Shown: positions 1-8,173 of the stretch, piece after piece
Layout: each line of letters starts with the position of its first letter
Position numbering within the stretch: position 1 is the stretch's first letter
From: Enhydrobacter aerosaccus
Lineage (GTDB): Bacteria; Pseudomonadota; Alphaproteobacteria; Reyranellales; Reyranellaceae
Direction of reading: 5' to 3'
DNA: 37,370 nt
Assembly: GCA_903915535.1 (NCBI GenBank)
Contig: CAIWTJ010000038.1
Span: forward strand, 1 to 37,370
Made by a program: the position numbers and the translations under genes
The notes under the pieces: generated by a model
The model's database searches: none
What the model saw: the letters and a program-made list of their open reading frames with translations, nothing else
What the model was told of the DNA's origin: nothing

Positions 1-741
1 ATCGCTCTCGTAGGCCGACAGCACCCAGTCGACCAGAGCGTCGCCGTCGCCGCCGCCGCCCGGCGTCACCAGGATGAACGGACGGTCGATCTCGTCGCCT
101 TCGTGCGGCACGTCGGTATGCAACGGCAGCTCGCGGCGCAGGTAGCCGGTGTAGACCATCTTGTGACGTACCGACGGCGGCACGACGATGCCCTGCAGCG
201 GCTTGTTGATCTGGGGCAGGCCATAGATCCAGATCTCGTCATAGAAGTCAGCGAGCGCCGGCACGATGTTCTTGCGCTCCCACTCCTTGGCGAGCTGCTC
301 GGGATCGTCCATGACGTCGCGCAGGCCCATGACGATCGGCGTGCCGCGTTCCTTGAGCATGCGCAGGGTCGGCTCGACCTCGCCGCGCAGGCCCAGCGGC
401 TCCTTGTCGACGATGAACAGGTCGGGACGATAGATGTCGGCCGTATCGCGGATGATACGCGTGCGCATCTCCAGCGTATGCTCCACGCCGACCCGCAGGT
501 TCGCGGAGTCGTACTCGCCGGTGTCGATCTGCTTCACGACGCCGGGAATGCGCACGAAATCGATACCCGAGCGAAATTCGTAGGAGCCGATGACCGCCGA
601 TCCGGAGATGATCAGAACGGAAATCGAACTGTCGGCCTCGACGATGGCATTGGCGATCGTACGGCATCGGCTGACGTGTCCGAGACCGTACGAATCGTGG
701 CTGTACAACAGCACACGCTTTGACCGGCTACTTGCGGGCAT
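1..741 (-). CDS. GT-B-like glycosyltransferase (C-terminus beyond window)
   Basis: The frame is open from an ATG at 741 to the left edge of the window (247 codons visible), so the C-terminus is missing. The N-terminus reads VLLYSHDSYGLGHVSRC, the GxGHxxR glycine loop of MurG-like/COG4671 'predicted glycosyltransferase' proteins. A second glycine-rich stretch (VTPGGGGDGD, about residues 228-237) resembles the start of the nucleotide-sugar-binding C-terminal half of GT-B enzymes. A GGGGAGAGG ribosome site sits just before the start. It is divergent from the ABC/cNMP/methyltransferase operon, with 168 bases between them, so the promoters may be shared. The sugar donor and acceptor cannot be told. 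Family assignment is fairly firm; pathway unknown. Confidence 0.75.
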   Translation of the reverse strand, partial: MPASSRSKRVLLYSHDSYGLGHVSRCRTIANAIVEADSSISVLIISGSAVIGSYEFRSGIDFVRIPGVVKQIDTGEYDSANLRVGVEHTLEMRTRIIRDTADIYRPDLFIVDKEPLGLRGEVEPTLRMLKERGTPIVMGLRDVMDDPEQLAKEWERKNIVPALADFYDEIWIYGLPQINKPLQGIVVPPSVRHKMVYTGYLRRELPLHTDVPHEGDEIDRPFILVTPGGGGDGDALVDWVLSAYESD

Positions 742-909
742 ACAATGCCTCTCCCCCTGGCCGCTTGATATCCGCCCGGCCGGCACTTCGGGCGGGACTA
801 TAGCACACTGCGTCCGCCGCGCGAACCCCCACCCGGTCGCACCCTGCGACGCCAAAAATCGAATGTATTCAAGGGGCTGATCGAATATAGGGTAGACTCC
901 CGGACACCG

Positions 910-3621
910 ATGCAGCGCAATCTCTTCTCCTATATCTGGCGGCACAGCCGGCGCGAGCAGATCGTGATCCTGGGTCTCGTCGTGCTGGCGCAGATCTTCT
1001 ATTTCCTGTCGCTCAGCGTTCCCAAGTCGATCGTCAACAACGGCATCTCGGGCAACGCCTTCAAGGACGCGCCGACCGTCCAGATGCTGTCGATCACGAT
1101 CCCTGTGCCGCGCTTCATCGGCCGCGACATCCATCTGTTCGACGGCTTCACGGCCGACCAGCTCACCTATCTCGTGATCATGAGCTTCGTCTTCCTGGGT
1201 GCGGTGATCATCAACGGCCAGTTCAGGAAGAGCATCAATACGCAGAAGGGCCGCATGGGCGAGCGCATGCTGCGCCGTCTGCGCTACGAGCTCTACGACC
1301 GCATCCTGCGTTTCCCGGCCGCACACTTCCGCAAGGTCAAGCAGGCCGAGCTCGCCACGATGATCAAGGACGAGGTCGAGCCGCTCGGCGGCTTCATCGG
1401 CGACGCTTTCGTTCAGCCGATGTTCCTGGGCGGCCAGGCGCTGACCGCGATCGTCTTCATCCTGATGCAGAACTGGATCCTGAGCCTCGTGGTGATCGTG
1501 CTGCTGGCGGTGCAGATGATGATCGTGCCGCGGTTGCGCAAACCCGTCCTGGTGCTGGGCCGCCAGCGTCAGCTCTCGGCCCGCCTGCTGGCCGGGCGCA
1601 TCGCGGAGACCGCCGACGGCGTGAACGAGATCCATATCCATGGATCGTCGAACTACGAGCGGGCCGACATTTCGGAGCGGCTGGGCCACATCTTCAGGAT
1701 CCGCTTCGAGCTCTACAACAAGAAATTCGTCGCCAAGTTCTGGAACAACATCCTGTCGCAGGCGACGCCCTTCGCGATCTACCTCCTTGGCGGCTACTTC
1801 GCGATCACCGGCAAGATGGACGTGGGCGCGGTCGTGGGCGTGCTGCTCGCCTACAAGGACCTGCCGGGCCCGATCAAGGAACTGATCGACTGGGACCAGC
1901 AGCGCCAGGACGTGCAGATCAAGTACGAGCAGGTGATCGACCAGTTCCAGCCCGAGGGCATGATGCCGCCCGAGCTGCAGACAATGCCGGACGGCCCGCC
2001 GCCGCCGCTCGGCCACGAGCTGGTGCTCGCAGGCGTGACCGTCACCGAAGACGGCCGCGTGAAGCAGCTCGACGCCGTGTCGCTGGTGGTGCCGACCGAC
2101 GCGAAGATCGCCGTGATCGGCGCCTCGAGCTCGGGCAAGGACGTGCTGGGCCAGGTGCTGGCGCGCCTCGTGCTGCCGAACGGCGGCTCGATCAAGATCG
2201 ACGGCAAGGACTTCCTGCAGCTTCCCGAATACCTGCTGGGTTCGCGGCTGGGCTACATCGGACAGGAGACTTATCTCTTTCCGCAAAGCGTGCGGGACAA
2301 TCTTCTGTTCGGGCTGAAGCACCGCCCGATTTCGCCGGCGAAATACGAGGGCGACGTCGCCGCGGCACGCGAGCTGTTCTGGCTGGAGGCCGCGCGCTCG
2401 GGCAACCCGGCGCTCGACCCCAACGCCGACTGGATCGACTACGAGCTGGCGGGCGCCACCGGCCCGGCCGACCTGCTGCCCTGCATGGTGCACGCGCTAC
2501 AGCAGGTCGAGCTCGACGACGACATCTACTCGCTGGGCCTGCGCGGCGCGATCGACGCGGCACTGCGGCCCGATCTCGCCGAGAAGATCCTGAAGGCGCG
2601 GCATACGCTGCATGAGCGCCTCAAGGACCAGAAGAATGCCGGCCTGATCGAGACTTTCGACGCCGACAAGTACAACAAGAACCTGTCTGTCGCGGAAAAC
2701 CTGCTGTTCGGCACGTCGGTCGGCACGGATTTCGACGGCGACAATCTCGCCGCCAATCCCTATGTGCAGACCGTGCTGCTGAAGACCGGGTTGGACAAGG
2801 ACCTGCTCAGCATGGGTCTGTCGATCGCCGAGACAATGGTCGAGCTGTTCTCGGGCCTGTCGCCCGACAATCCGTTGTTCGAGCAGTACAGCTTCATCTC
2901 CGCCGACGAGCTGCCCAACGTCCGCCTGTTGCTGCAGCGGCTGGGTGGCAAGGGCGTCGAGGCCGTGCCGCCGTCCGACCAGGCCCGACTGATGACGCTG
3001 CCGCTGCGATACATCGAGGCCCGCCATCGCCTCGGCCTGATCGACGGTGCGATGGAAGACCGTTTGCTCGCCGCCCGGCGGGCCTTCGCCGAGAACCTGC
3101 CGGCGAATCTGCGCGGCTCGGTCGAATTCTACGATTTCGACCAATACAACAGCGCAGCGACCCTGCTGGACAACATCCTCTTCGGCCGTGTGGTCTATGG
3201 CCAGGCGCAGTCCGAAAGCCGCATCCGTGCCCTGCTCACCGACGTGCTGGCAGAATTGCATCTGCGCGATTCGGTGATCGAGGTCGGTCTGGAGTACAAT
3301 GTCGGCGTCGCCGGACGACGCCTGCCGGCGACGCAACGACAGAAGCTCGGCATCGCCCGGGCGCTGATCAAGCGGCCGCAATTCCTGATCGTCAACGAAG
3401 CGGTCGCCGTGTTCGACGGCCGCACGCAGGATCGCATGCGTGACAACATATTGGCGGCGGCGGACGGCCGCGGCGTGGTGTGGATCGCCAGCCGTCCCGG
3501 CCAGTCCGAGCCGTTCAAGCGGATCGTGGTGATGCAGTCGGGCAAGGTCGTCGAGCAGGGATCGCCCGAGGAGCTGGCCGCGAAGGGCAAGGTATATGCC
3601 GAACTCATGTCGTCGGCTTAG
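910..3621 (+). CDS. ABC exporter-like fusion protein with triplicated, degenerate nucleotide-binding domain
   Basis: 903 residues, about 300 longer than a normal half-exporter. Residues 1-320 form an ABC exporter-type membrane domain with hydrophobic spans near 17-36, 86-103, 172-206 and 285-313. The nucleotide-binding part starts near 370. Its Walker A is GASSSGKDV (404-412): Lys410 is kept, but the middle Gly is Ser and the Ser/Thr after Lys is Asp. The signature is LPATQ (805-809) instead of LSGGQ. Walker B is FLIVNEAVAVFD (825-836), with Asn829 for Asp and Glu830 kept. The usual switch His is Ser861 in IASR. Between Walker A and the signature lie about 390 residues carrying three copies of a Q-loop/NLLFG motif (450-468, 583-601, 741-759). 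It is the first gene of an operon with a cNMP-binding protein and a methyltransferase. It may export a lipid or glycoconjugate (divergent glycosyltransferase), or act as a regulatory pseudo-ATPase; substrate unknown. Confidence 0.85.
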   Translation: MQRNLFSYIWRHSRREQIVILGLVVLAQIFYFLSLSVPKSIVNNGISGNAFKDAPTVQMLSITIPVPRFIGRDIHLFDGFTADQLTYLVIMSFVFLGAVIINGQFRKSINTQKGRMGERMLRRLRYELYDRILRFPAAHFRKVKQAELATMIKDEVEPLGGFIGDAFVQPMFLGGQALTAIVFILMQNWILSLVVIVLLAVQMMIVPRLRKPVLVLGRQRQLSARLLAGRIAETADGVNEIHIHGSSNYERADISERLGHIFRIRFELYNKKFVAKFWNNILSQATPFAIYLLGGYFAITGKMDVGAVVGVLLAYKDLPGPIKELIDWDQQRQDVQIKYEQVIDQFQPEGMMPPELQTMPDGPPPPLGHELVLAGVTVTEDGRVKQLDAVSLVVPTDAKIAVIGASSSGKDVLGQVLARLVLPNGGSIKIDGKDFLQLPEYLLGSRLGYIGQETYLFPQSVRDNLLFGLKHRPISPAKYEGDVAAARELFWLEAARSGNPALDPNADWIDYELAGATGPADLLPCMVHALQQVELDDDIYSLGLRGAIDAALRPDLAEKILKARHTLHERLKDQKNAGLIETFDADKYNKNLSVAENLLFGTSVGTDFDGDNLAANPYVQTVLLKTGLDKDLLSMGLSIAETMVELFSGLSPDNPLFEQYSFISADELPNVRLLLQRLGGKGVEAVPPSDQARLMTLPLRYIEARHRLGLIDGAMEDRLLAARRAFAENLPANLRGSVEFYDFDQYNSAATLLDNILFGRVVYGQAQSESRIRALLTDVLAELHLRDSVIEVGLEYNVGVAGRRLPATQRQKLGIARALIKRPQFLIVNEAVAVFDGRTQDRMRDNILAAADGRGVVWIASRPGQSEPFKRIVVMQSGKVVEQGSPEELAAKGKVYAELMSSA

Positions 3622-3642
3622 GATCAGGAACAGGAGGATACG

Positions 3643-4095
3643 ATGAACCTCAACGAGGAAGTCGAGCTTCTGAAGGGCGTGCCGATCTTCGCCAAGATCG
3701 AGCCGGCCAAGTTGAAGCTGCTGGCGTTCACCAGCGAGCGCATGAATTTCGCCGTCGGCCAGGAGCTCTGCCACCAGGGCGACCCCGGTGACGCGATGTA
3801 CGTCATCCTGGGCGGCGTGGCCGACATTCTGATCGATTCGTCGGCCGGCCAGATCCGCGTCGCCGAGCTCAAGCGCAACGACTTCGTGGGCGAGATCTCG
3901 GTGCTGTGCGACGTGCCGCGTACCGCCACCGTGATGGCGCGCGAGCAGCTCAACACCCTCAAGATCTCGCGCGATACGCTCTACCGGATGTGCGAAGAAG
4001 TCCCGCAGATGGCGATCGAGATGATGCGCGAGCTGGCGCACCGCCTGGAAGACACCAACAAGAAGCTGCAAGCCGCCACCCGGGCCGCCGCCTGA
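3643..4095 (+). CDS. Stand-alone cyclic nucleotide-binding domain protein
   Basis: 150 residues forming one Crp-type beta-roll and C-helix, with no helix-turn-helix after it, so it is unlikely to bind DNA. The phosphate-binding cassette FVGEISVLCDVPRTATV (81-97) is intact: Glu84 would contact the ribose 2'-OH and Arg93 the cyclic phosphate. A strong AGGAGG lies a few bases before the ATG, 21 bases after the ABC gene stop. Co-transcription suggests it gates or senses for the ABC protein or the methyltransferase downstream. A membrane nucleotide cyclase is encoded at 23974 in this window, but any link is inference. Family is certain; role unknown. Confidence 0.88.
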   Translation: MNLNEEVELLKGVPIFAKIEPAKLKLLAFTSERMNFAVGQELCHQGDPGDAMYVILGGVADILIDSSAGQIRVAELKRNDFVGEISVLCDVPRTATVMAREQLNTLKISRDTLYRMCEEVPQMAIEMMRELAHRLEDTNKKLQAATRAAA

Positions 4096-4108
4096 TCGCG
4101 TTCAGAGG

Positions 4109-4597
4109 ATGAGCCGTCTCGACAGTTTCATCGCGCGCATGCAGGCGCAGCGCGATTGCCTGAACTACCTGAAGCCGAAAGTGGACGCGCTCGCCGGCCC
4201 GATCCTCGAAGTGGGCCTCGGCAACGGCCGCACCTACGATCACCTGCGCACGCTGTTTCCCGGCCGCGACATCTATGTGTTCGAGCGCAAGGTGGCGGCC
4301 CATCCCGACTGCATCCCGCCCGACGATCGGCTGTTCCTGGGCGACGCCGACAAGACCATCCCGCAGGCCGCGCTCCGTCTCGGCGCCACGGCGGCGCTGA
4401 TCCACACCGATCTCGGCACCGGCGATCATGCGGCCAACGTGGAGATGGGCAAGTGGCTGGGCCCGGCGCTCGACAGGCTCGCCGCCCCGGGCAGCTACGT
4501 TCTGGCCAACCAGGCCCTGACCGTGGCGCGCTGGCGGCTCTTGCCCGAGCCGCCCGGCGTGCCGAAGGACCGCTACTTTCTCTATCGCGTCGCCTAG
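4109..4597 (+). CDS. Small class I SAM-dependent methyltransferase
   Basis: 162 residues. Motif I reads ILEVGLGNGRT (32-42), followed by an acidic position in the VFER strand near 57-60, as in Rossmann-fold methyltransferases. The short length and overall pattern recall the Pfam family Methyltransf_17, but I cannot search to confirm. The start is 13 bases after the stop of the cNMP-binding gene, and AGAGG abuts the ATG directly, so it may rely on translational coupling. It is the last gene of the ABC operon; its stop is five bases from the convergent YeaQ-type gene. Substrate unknown. Confidence 0.75.
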   Translation: MSRLDSFIARMQAQRDCLNYLKPKVDALAGPILEVGLGNGRTYDHLRTLFPGRDIYVFERKVAAHPDCIPPDDRLFLGDADKTIPQAALRLGATAALIHTDLGTGDHAANVEMGKWLGPALDRLAAPGSYVLANQALTVARWRLLPEPPGVPKDRYFLYRVA

Positions 4598-4601
4598 AGC
4601 A

Positions 4602-4844
4602 TCAGTGCCCGGTGAGGCGGACGAGGGCGAGCAGGACGATCGCGCCCACGACCGAGCCGATGAAGCCCGCCGGGCGTCCGACACGATAGATGCCCAGCGC
4701 CTGTCCGCCATAGGTCGCCAGCACCGACCCCACGACGCCGATCGCCACCGTGATCCAGAAGCCATGGATGTGCGGGCCGGGACCGAGCCAGCGCGCCACC
4801 AGGCCCACGAGGAAGCCGATCAAAATAATGAAGATGATATGCAT
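4602..4844 (-). CDS. GlsB/YeaQ/YmgE-type small membrane protein
   Basis: 80 residues, almost wholly hydrophobic, with three predicted membrane segments separated by Gly-rich turns (IGFLVGLVARWL near the start, then ITVAIGVVGSVLATYGG, then GFIGSVVGAIVLLALVRL). This is the layout of the transglycosylase-associated / YeaQ family, often stress-induced, with no known catalytic activity. I chose the ATG at 4844 over an in-frame TTG at 4859 because GAGGGAGAG lies just before it. It begins 11 bases after the exonuclease III stop, so the two are probably co-transcribed. Confidence 0.85.
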   Translation of the reverse strand: MHIIFIILIGFLVGLVARWLGPGPHIHGFWITVAIGVVGSVLATYGGQALGIYRVGRPAGFIGSVVGAIVLLALVRLTGH

Positions 4845-4855
4845 GGCTCTCTCCC

Positions 4856-5677
4856 TCAAACGTCAAACGTCGCCAGCACCGGCACGTGATCCGACGGCAG
4901 CTCCCAGTCCCGCAAGTCGGTGTCGATCCGGTAGCTCCTGATCGCATCGCCTAGGGCCGGACTGGCCAGGATATGATCGAGCCGCCGGCCGCGGTTGGAG
5001 ACGCGCCAGTCGTTGTTGCGGTAGCTCCACCACGAATAGAGCTTCTTGTCGGCCGGCTCGAAGCGCCGCGGCACGTCGATCCAGTCGAGCGATGCCATCA
5101 TCTTGCCGAACAAATCGACTTCGATGGGCGTATGCGAGACGATCTTCAGAAGCTGCTTGTGGTTCCAAACGTCGTGCTCGAGCGGCGCCACGTTGAGGTC
5201 GCCGACGGCTATGCGTCGCTTGCCCTTGCGCGCGCGCGACGTCGGTTTTCGGTCGGCATACCACCGGGCCATTTCACGATAGAAGTCGAGCTTGTGCGCG
5301 AATTTCACGTTGGCTTCGGGATCGGGAATGTCGCCGCCGGCCGGTATATAAAGGTTGTCGAGCAGGATCGGGTCGCCCCCGACATCGAGCGCGGCCTCGA
5401 TGTGCCGGCAGTCTTCCTTGCCGCAGCGATGATGGACGTTCATCGCCGTGAAGGGCACCTTCGAAAGGATGGCGACGCCGTTATAGGCTTTCATCCCCTG
5501 GATCAGCCGGTGCGTGTAGCCCAGGGCTTCGAACGGCTGGTGCGGGAAGAATTCGTCGGGGCATTTGGTTTCCTGCAGGCACAGCACGTCGGGCTTGCGC
5601 AACTTCAGGAACCGTTCGACGTTGCCGATCCGCAGGCGGACCGAATTGATATTCCAAGTGGCGACGGTCAGGCTCAT
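4856..5677 (-). CDS. xth: Exodeoxyribonuclease III
   Basis: 273 residues, the usual length for the exonuclease III/AP endonuclease family of base-excision repair, which cuts abasic sites and trims 3' ends in a Mg-dependent reaction. All hallmark motifs are present: TWNINS (7-12), LQETK with metal ligand Glu36, Tyr110, GDLNVAP with Asp160 and Asn162, LDHIL (233-237) and SDHVPV with Asp263/His264. It starts with ATG at 5677. The metallopeptidase gene is divergent, only 36 bases away. A small membrane protein follows in the same operon. Confidence 0.95.
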   Translation of the reverse strand: MSLTVATWNINSVRLRIGNVERFLKLRKPDVLCLQETKCPDEFFPHQPFEALGYTHRLIQGMKAYNGVAILSKVPFTAMNVHHRCGKEDCRHIEAALDVGGDPILLDNLYIPAGGDIPDPEANVKFAHKLDFYREMARWYADRKPTSRARKGKRRIAVGDLNVAPLEHDVWNHKQLLKIVSHTPIEVDLFGKMMASLDWIDVPRRFEPADKKLYSWWSYRNNDWRVSNRGRRLDHILASPALGDAIRSYRIDTDLRDWELPSDHVPVLATFDV

Positions 5678-5713
5678 TCGCGGACACTATAGTTAGGGAA
5701 CGGAGACGCTGCC

Positions 5714-6646
5714 ATGGAGTTGGATGGCGACGAGAGCAGTAACATCGAGGATCGCCGCGGCGATGGCGGCGGCGGTGGATTTGGGGGCGGAGGATTCGGG
5801 GGCGGCGGCGGCATCCCGATCCCGCTGGGCGGCGGCCTGTTCAAGGGCGGCTTCGGCCTGATCGCCATCGTCGTGATCAGCCTGATCCTGGGCATCAATC
5901 CGCTGACGCTGCTGGGCGGCTTCGTCGACGGCGGAGGCGGCAGCTACGTGGCGCCGCAGACGCAGCAGCGCACGGCGTCGCGTCCGACAACCAACGATCC
6001 CGAAGAGCGCTTCATCGCGCGCGTGCTCAAGAGCACCGAGGACGTCTGGGGCAGCCAGTTCCAGCAGATGGGACGGCAATACAAGCAGCCGCGTCTCGTG
6101 CTGTTCCGCAACGCCACGCAGACCGCGTGCGGCCAGGGCCAGGCGGCGATGGGGCCGTTCTATTGCCCGCCCGATCAGCGCGTCTATCTCGACCTGTCGT
6201 TCTTCGACGAGCTGTCACAGCGCTTCCATGCGCCGGGCCAGTTCCCGCAGGCCTATGTGGTCGCGCACGAGGTCGGCCATCACGTCCAGAACCTGCTGGG
6301 CATCGAGGCGAAGGTGGCGCAGTTGCGCGAGAGCATGAGCAAGCGCGACGCCAATGCGATGTCGGTGCGCGTCGAGTTGCAGGCCGATTGCCTGGCAGGC
6401 GTATGGGCCTATCACGCGAGCCACGATCCGGGCGGCACGCTGAAGCTCGGCGATCAGGACGTCGAGCAGGCCATAGCAGCAGCGACGTCGATCGGCGACG
6501 ACACGCTACAGAAGCAGTCCCAGGGCCGCATCGTGCCTGACAGCTTCACGCACGGCAGCAGCACCCAACGGGTGCGCTGGTTCCGGACCGGCCTCGACAA
6601 CGGCGACATCCGCCGTTGCGATACGTTCAACGCGAAACAACTTTAG
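5714..6646 (+). CDS. YpfJ-like neutral zinc metallopeptidase
   Basis: 310 residues of the YpfJ/KPN_02809 family. A short acidic N-terminus (NIEDRRGD) is followed by a Gly-rich stretch (17-46), a single membrane segment near 47-70 and an extracytoplasmic peptidase domain. The zinc site HEVGHH is at 185-190 (His185, His189, Glu186 catalytic), with a further conserved acidic segment VELQADCLAG around Glu221, a probable third ligand. The C-terminal SFTHGSSTQRVRWF block is typical of the family. The physiological substrate is not known. The stop codon lies inside a perfect 15-bp inverted repeat. Confidence 0.9.
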   Translation: MELDGDESSNIEDRRGDGGGGGFGGGGFGGGGGIPIPLGGGLFKGGFGLIAIVVISLILGINPLTLLGGFVDGGGGSYVAPQTQQRTASRPTTNDPEERFIARVLKSTEDVWGSQFQQMGRQYKQPRLVLFRNATQTACGQGQAAMGPFYCPPDQRVYLDLSFFDELSQRFHAPGQFPQAYVVAHEVGHHVQNLLGIEAKVAQLRESMSKRDANAMSVRVELQADCLAGVWAYHASHDPGGTLKLGDQDVEQAIAAATSIGDDTLQKQSQGRIVPDSFTHGSSTQRVRWFRTGLDNGDIRRCDTFNAKQL

Positions 6647-6666
6647 CGCTTGCTAAAGTTGTTTCG
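6633..6666 (+). terminator. Perfect 15-bp inverted repeat spanning the metallopeptidase stop codon
   Basis: Arms 6633-6647 and 6652-6666 are exactly complementary with a GCTT loop. The TAG stop (6644-6646) is inside the left arm. No run of T follows, so it is either a hairpin that blocks 3' exonucleases, a factor-assisted terminator, or a protein-binding site. The stem is AT-containing, unlike the surrounding GC-rich DNA. Confidence 0.6.
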
Positions 6667-6804
6667 GGCGGGTGGCAGCGCCTTCTGAGGCGCGAGAGCC
6701 CGCACCCATCAGAAAGAGCATAGGTCGCGTATTCTTGTCTTTCCTGCACCGCGCGAGCTCTCGCGCATATGAATGCGCTGCGCCCGCCCGTGTAGCGCTA
6801 CGCA

Positions 6805-7506
6805 CTACACGTACGTCACGCTCACGGTGCCGCACTTGTCGACGAAGCCCTGCAGCGTGTCGCCCTTGCCAACAGCCGCGACCCCTTCGGGCGTCCCGCT
6901 GTAGATCAGATCGCCGGCGGCGAGCGTCACCAGGCCCGAGAGATACGAGATCGTCTCCGGGATGCTCCAGATCAGCGCGTTGAGATCGGACTTCTGGCGG
7001 GTCTTGCCGTTGACGTCGAGCTGGATGGTGCCCTTGTCGATGTGGCCGACTTCACTGACCGGATAGATCACGCCGATCGGCGCGGACTGGTCGAACCCCT
7101 TGCCCATGTCCCACGGACGGCCCATGTCCTTGGCTTGGTTCTGCAGGTCGCGGCGGGTCATGTCGAGGCCGACGGCGTATCCGTAGACATGGTCGAGGGC
7201 CTTCTCCACGGGGATGTCGGCACCGCCCGATTTCATGCAAACGACCAGCTCCATCTCGTGGTGGAGGTTCTTGGTCGCGGGCGGATAGGGGATCTTGGTC
7301 GGGTTCTTGGGGTCGGCGCAGAGGACGACAGCGTCGGCCGGCTTGGTGAAGAAGAAAGGCGGCTCGCGGTCCGGATCGTGGCCCATCTCGCGGGCATGGG
7401 CGGCATAGTTGCGGCCGACGCAAAAGACGCGGCGGACGGGGAAAAGGTCCTTGCTGCCGTGGACCGGAACGCCGACGGTCGCGGGCGGGGTGATAACGTA
7501 GGCCAT
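6805..7506 (-). CDS. Fumarylacetoacetate hydrolase family protein
   Basis: 233 residues. The FAH-fold metal site is visible as HHEME (82-86; Glu84, Glu86) with Asp115 in VGLDMTRRD, followed by a probable catalytic Lys136 in RPWDMGKGFDQ. The length and the GRPWDMGKGFD pattern are closest to fumarylpyruvate / acylpyruvate hydrolases, which cleave C-C bonds of beta-diketo acids in aromatic or gentisate breakdown. No other aromatic-degradation gene is nearby, so the exact substrate is open. The ATG at 7506 is chosen over a TTG at 7521 because AAGGAG lies seven bases upstream. It is divergent from the L,D-transpeptidase. Confidence 0.85.
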   Translation of the reverse strand: MAYVITPPATVGVPVHGSKDLFPVRRVFCVGRNYAAHAREMGHDPDREPPFFFTKPADAVVLCADPKNPTKIPYPPATKNLHHEMELVVCMKSGGADIPVEKALDHVYGYAVGLDMTRRDLQNQAKDMGRPWDMGKGFDQSAPIGVIYPVSEVGHIDKGTIQLDVNGKTRQKSDLNALIWSIPETISYLSGLVTLAAGDLIYSGTPEGVAAVGKGDTLQGFVDKCGTVSVTYV

Positions 7507-7558
7507 GGCTTTCTCCTTCAAGAGACCGGCTTTATGAAGGGCTGAGGAGTTCGATTCA

Positions 7559-8173
7559 ATGTCAGCTGATGGCGTTTTGACGGTTCAGGCGGATACGGCG
7601 GATTCGTCGCTGGGCTGGGCCACCCTGGGCAGCCATCGCTGGCGCTGCGCGCTGGGCGCGGGCGGTATTCGCGAGGACAAGGTCGAGGGCGATGGCGCCA
7701 CGCCCGCCGGGGAATTCCCGCTGCGCCGCTTCTATTTCCGCAACGACCGGCTGGTCCTGCCGAAGGTCGGCCTGCCCGCCCGGCCGATCTCCCGAAACGA
7801 TGGCTGGTGCGACGACCCGCGCGCGGATGCCTACAATCGCCTGGTCCATGTCCCCAACGACTGGAGCCACGAGAAGATGTGGCGCGACGACGGGCTCTAC
7901 GATCTCGTGGTCGTGGTCGGCTACAACGACGATCCGCCCGAAGGCGAATGGGGCAGCGCGATCTTCCTCCACATCGCGCGTGACGACATGGCCGCGACGC
8001 GGGGCTGCGTCGCCTTCGCCCGCGCCGATCTGCTGGAACTCGTGCCGCTCATCACCAGGGACACGCGCCTGCGCGTGCTGTCCCATCCCGCCAACGAACA
8101 GGCGCCGCCACCTTCCGAGGAAGAAGAACTCGTGAAGGAGTTCGAGGACTTCGACGAGAAGGAGTGGTCCTAG
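7559..8173 (+). CDS. L,D-transpeptidase (YkuD) family protein
   Basis: 204 residues. The YkuD active site is visible as His138 in FLHIARDD and Cys150 in ATRGCVAF, the order and spacing of the HX..(S/T)xGC motif. Such enzymes form 3-3 peptidoglycan cross-links or attach proteins to the wall. No signal peptide or membrane segment is obvious, so export is unclear; the family includes short members of this kind. The C-terminal 25 residues are highly acidic (SEEEELVKEFEDFDEKEW). GAGGAG precedes the ATG. The stop overlaps the convergent hrcA stop by four bases. Confidence 0.85.
   Translation: MSADGVLTVQADTADSSLGWATLGSHRWRCALGAGGIREDKVEGDGATPAGEFPLRRFYFRNDRLVLPKVGLPARPISRNDGWCDDPRADAYNRLVHVPNDWSHEKMWRDDGLYDLVVVVGYNDDPPEGEWGSAIFLHIARDDMAATRGCVAFARADLLELVPLITRDTRLRVLSHPANEQAPPPSEEEELVKEFEDFDEKEWS

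Noticed and set aside
2497..4071. Long open frame on the minus strand opposite the ABC and cNMP-binding genes
   Set aside because: High-GC codon bias leaves open antisense frames; the translation is Arg/His/Gln-rich without domains, while the plus strand gives clear families.
6790..6810. GTGTAG...CTACAC inverted repeat at the FAH stop codon
   Set aside because: Only six base pairs with a nine-base loop and no T run; too weak to call a terminator.
6653..6835. Small minus-strand frame between metallopeptidase and FAH genes
   Set aside because: It lies within a hairpin region, overlaps the FAH gene's 3' end and has no ribosome site or recognisable protein character.
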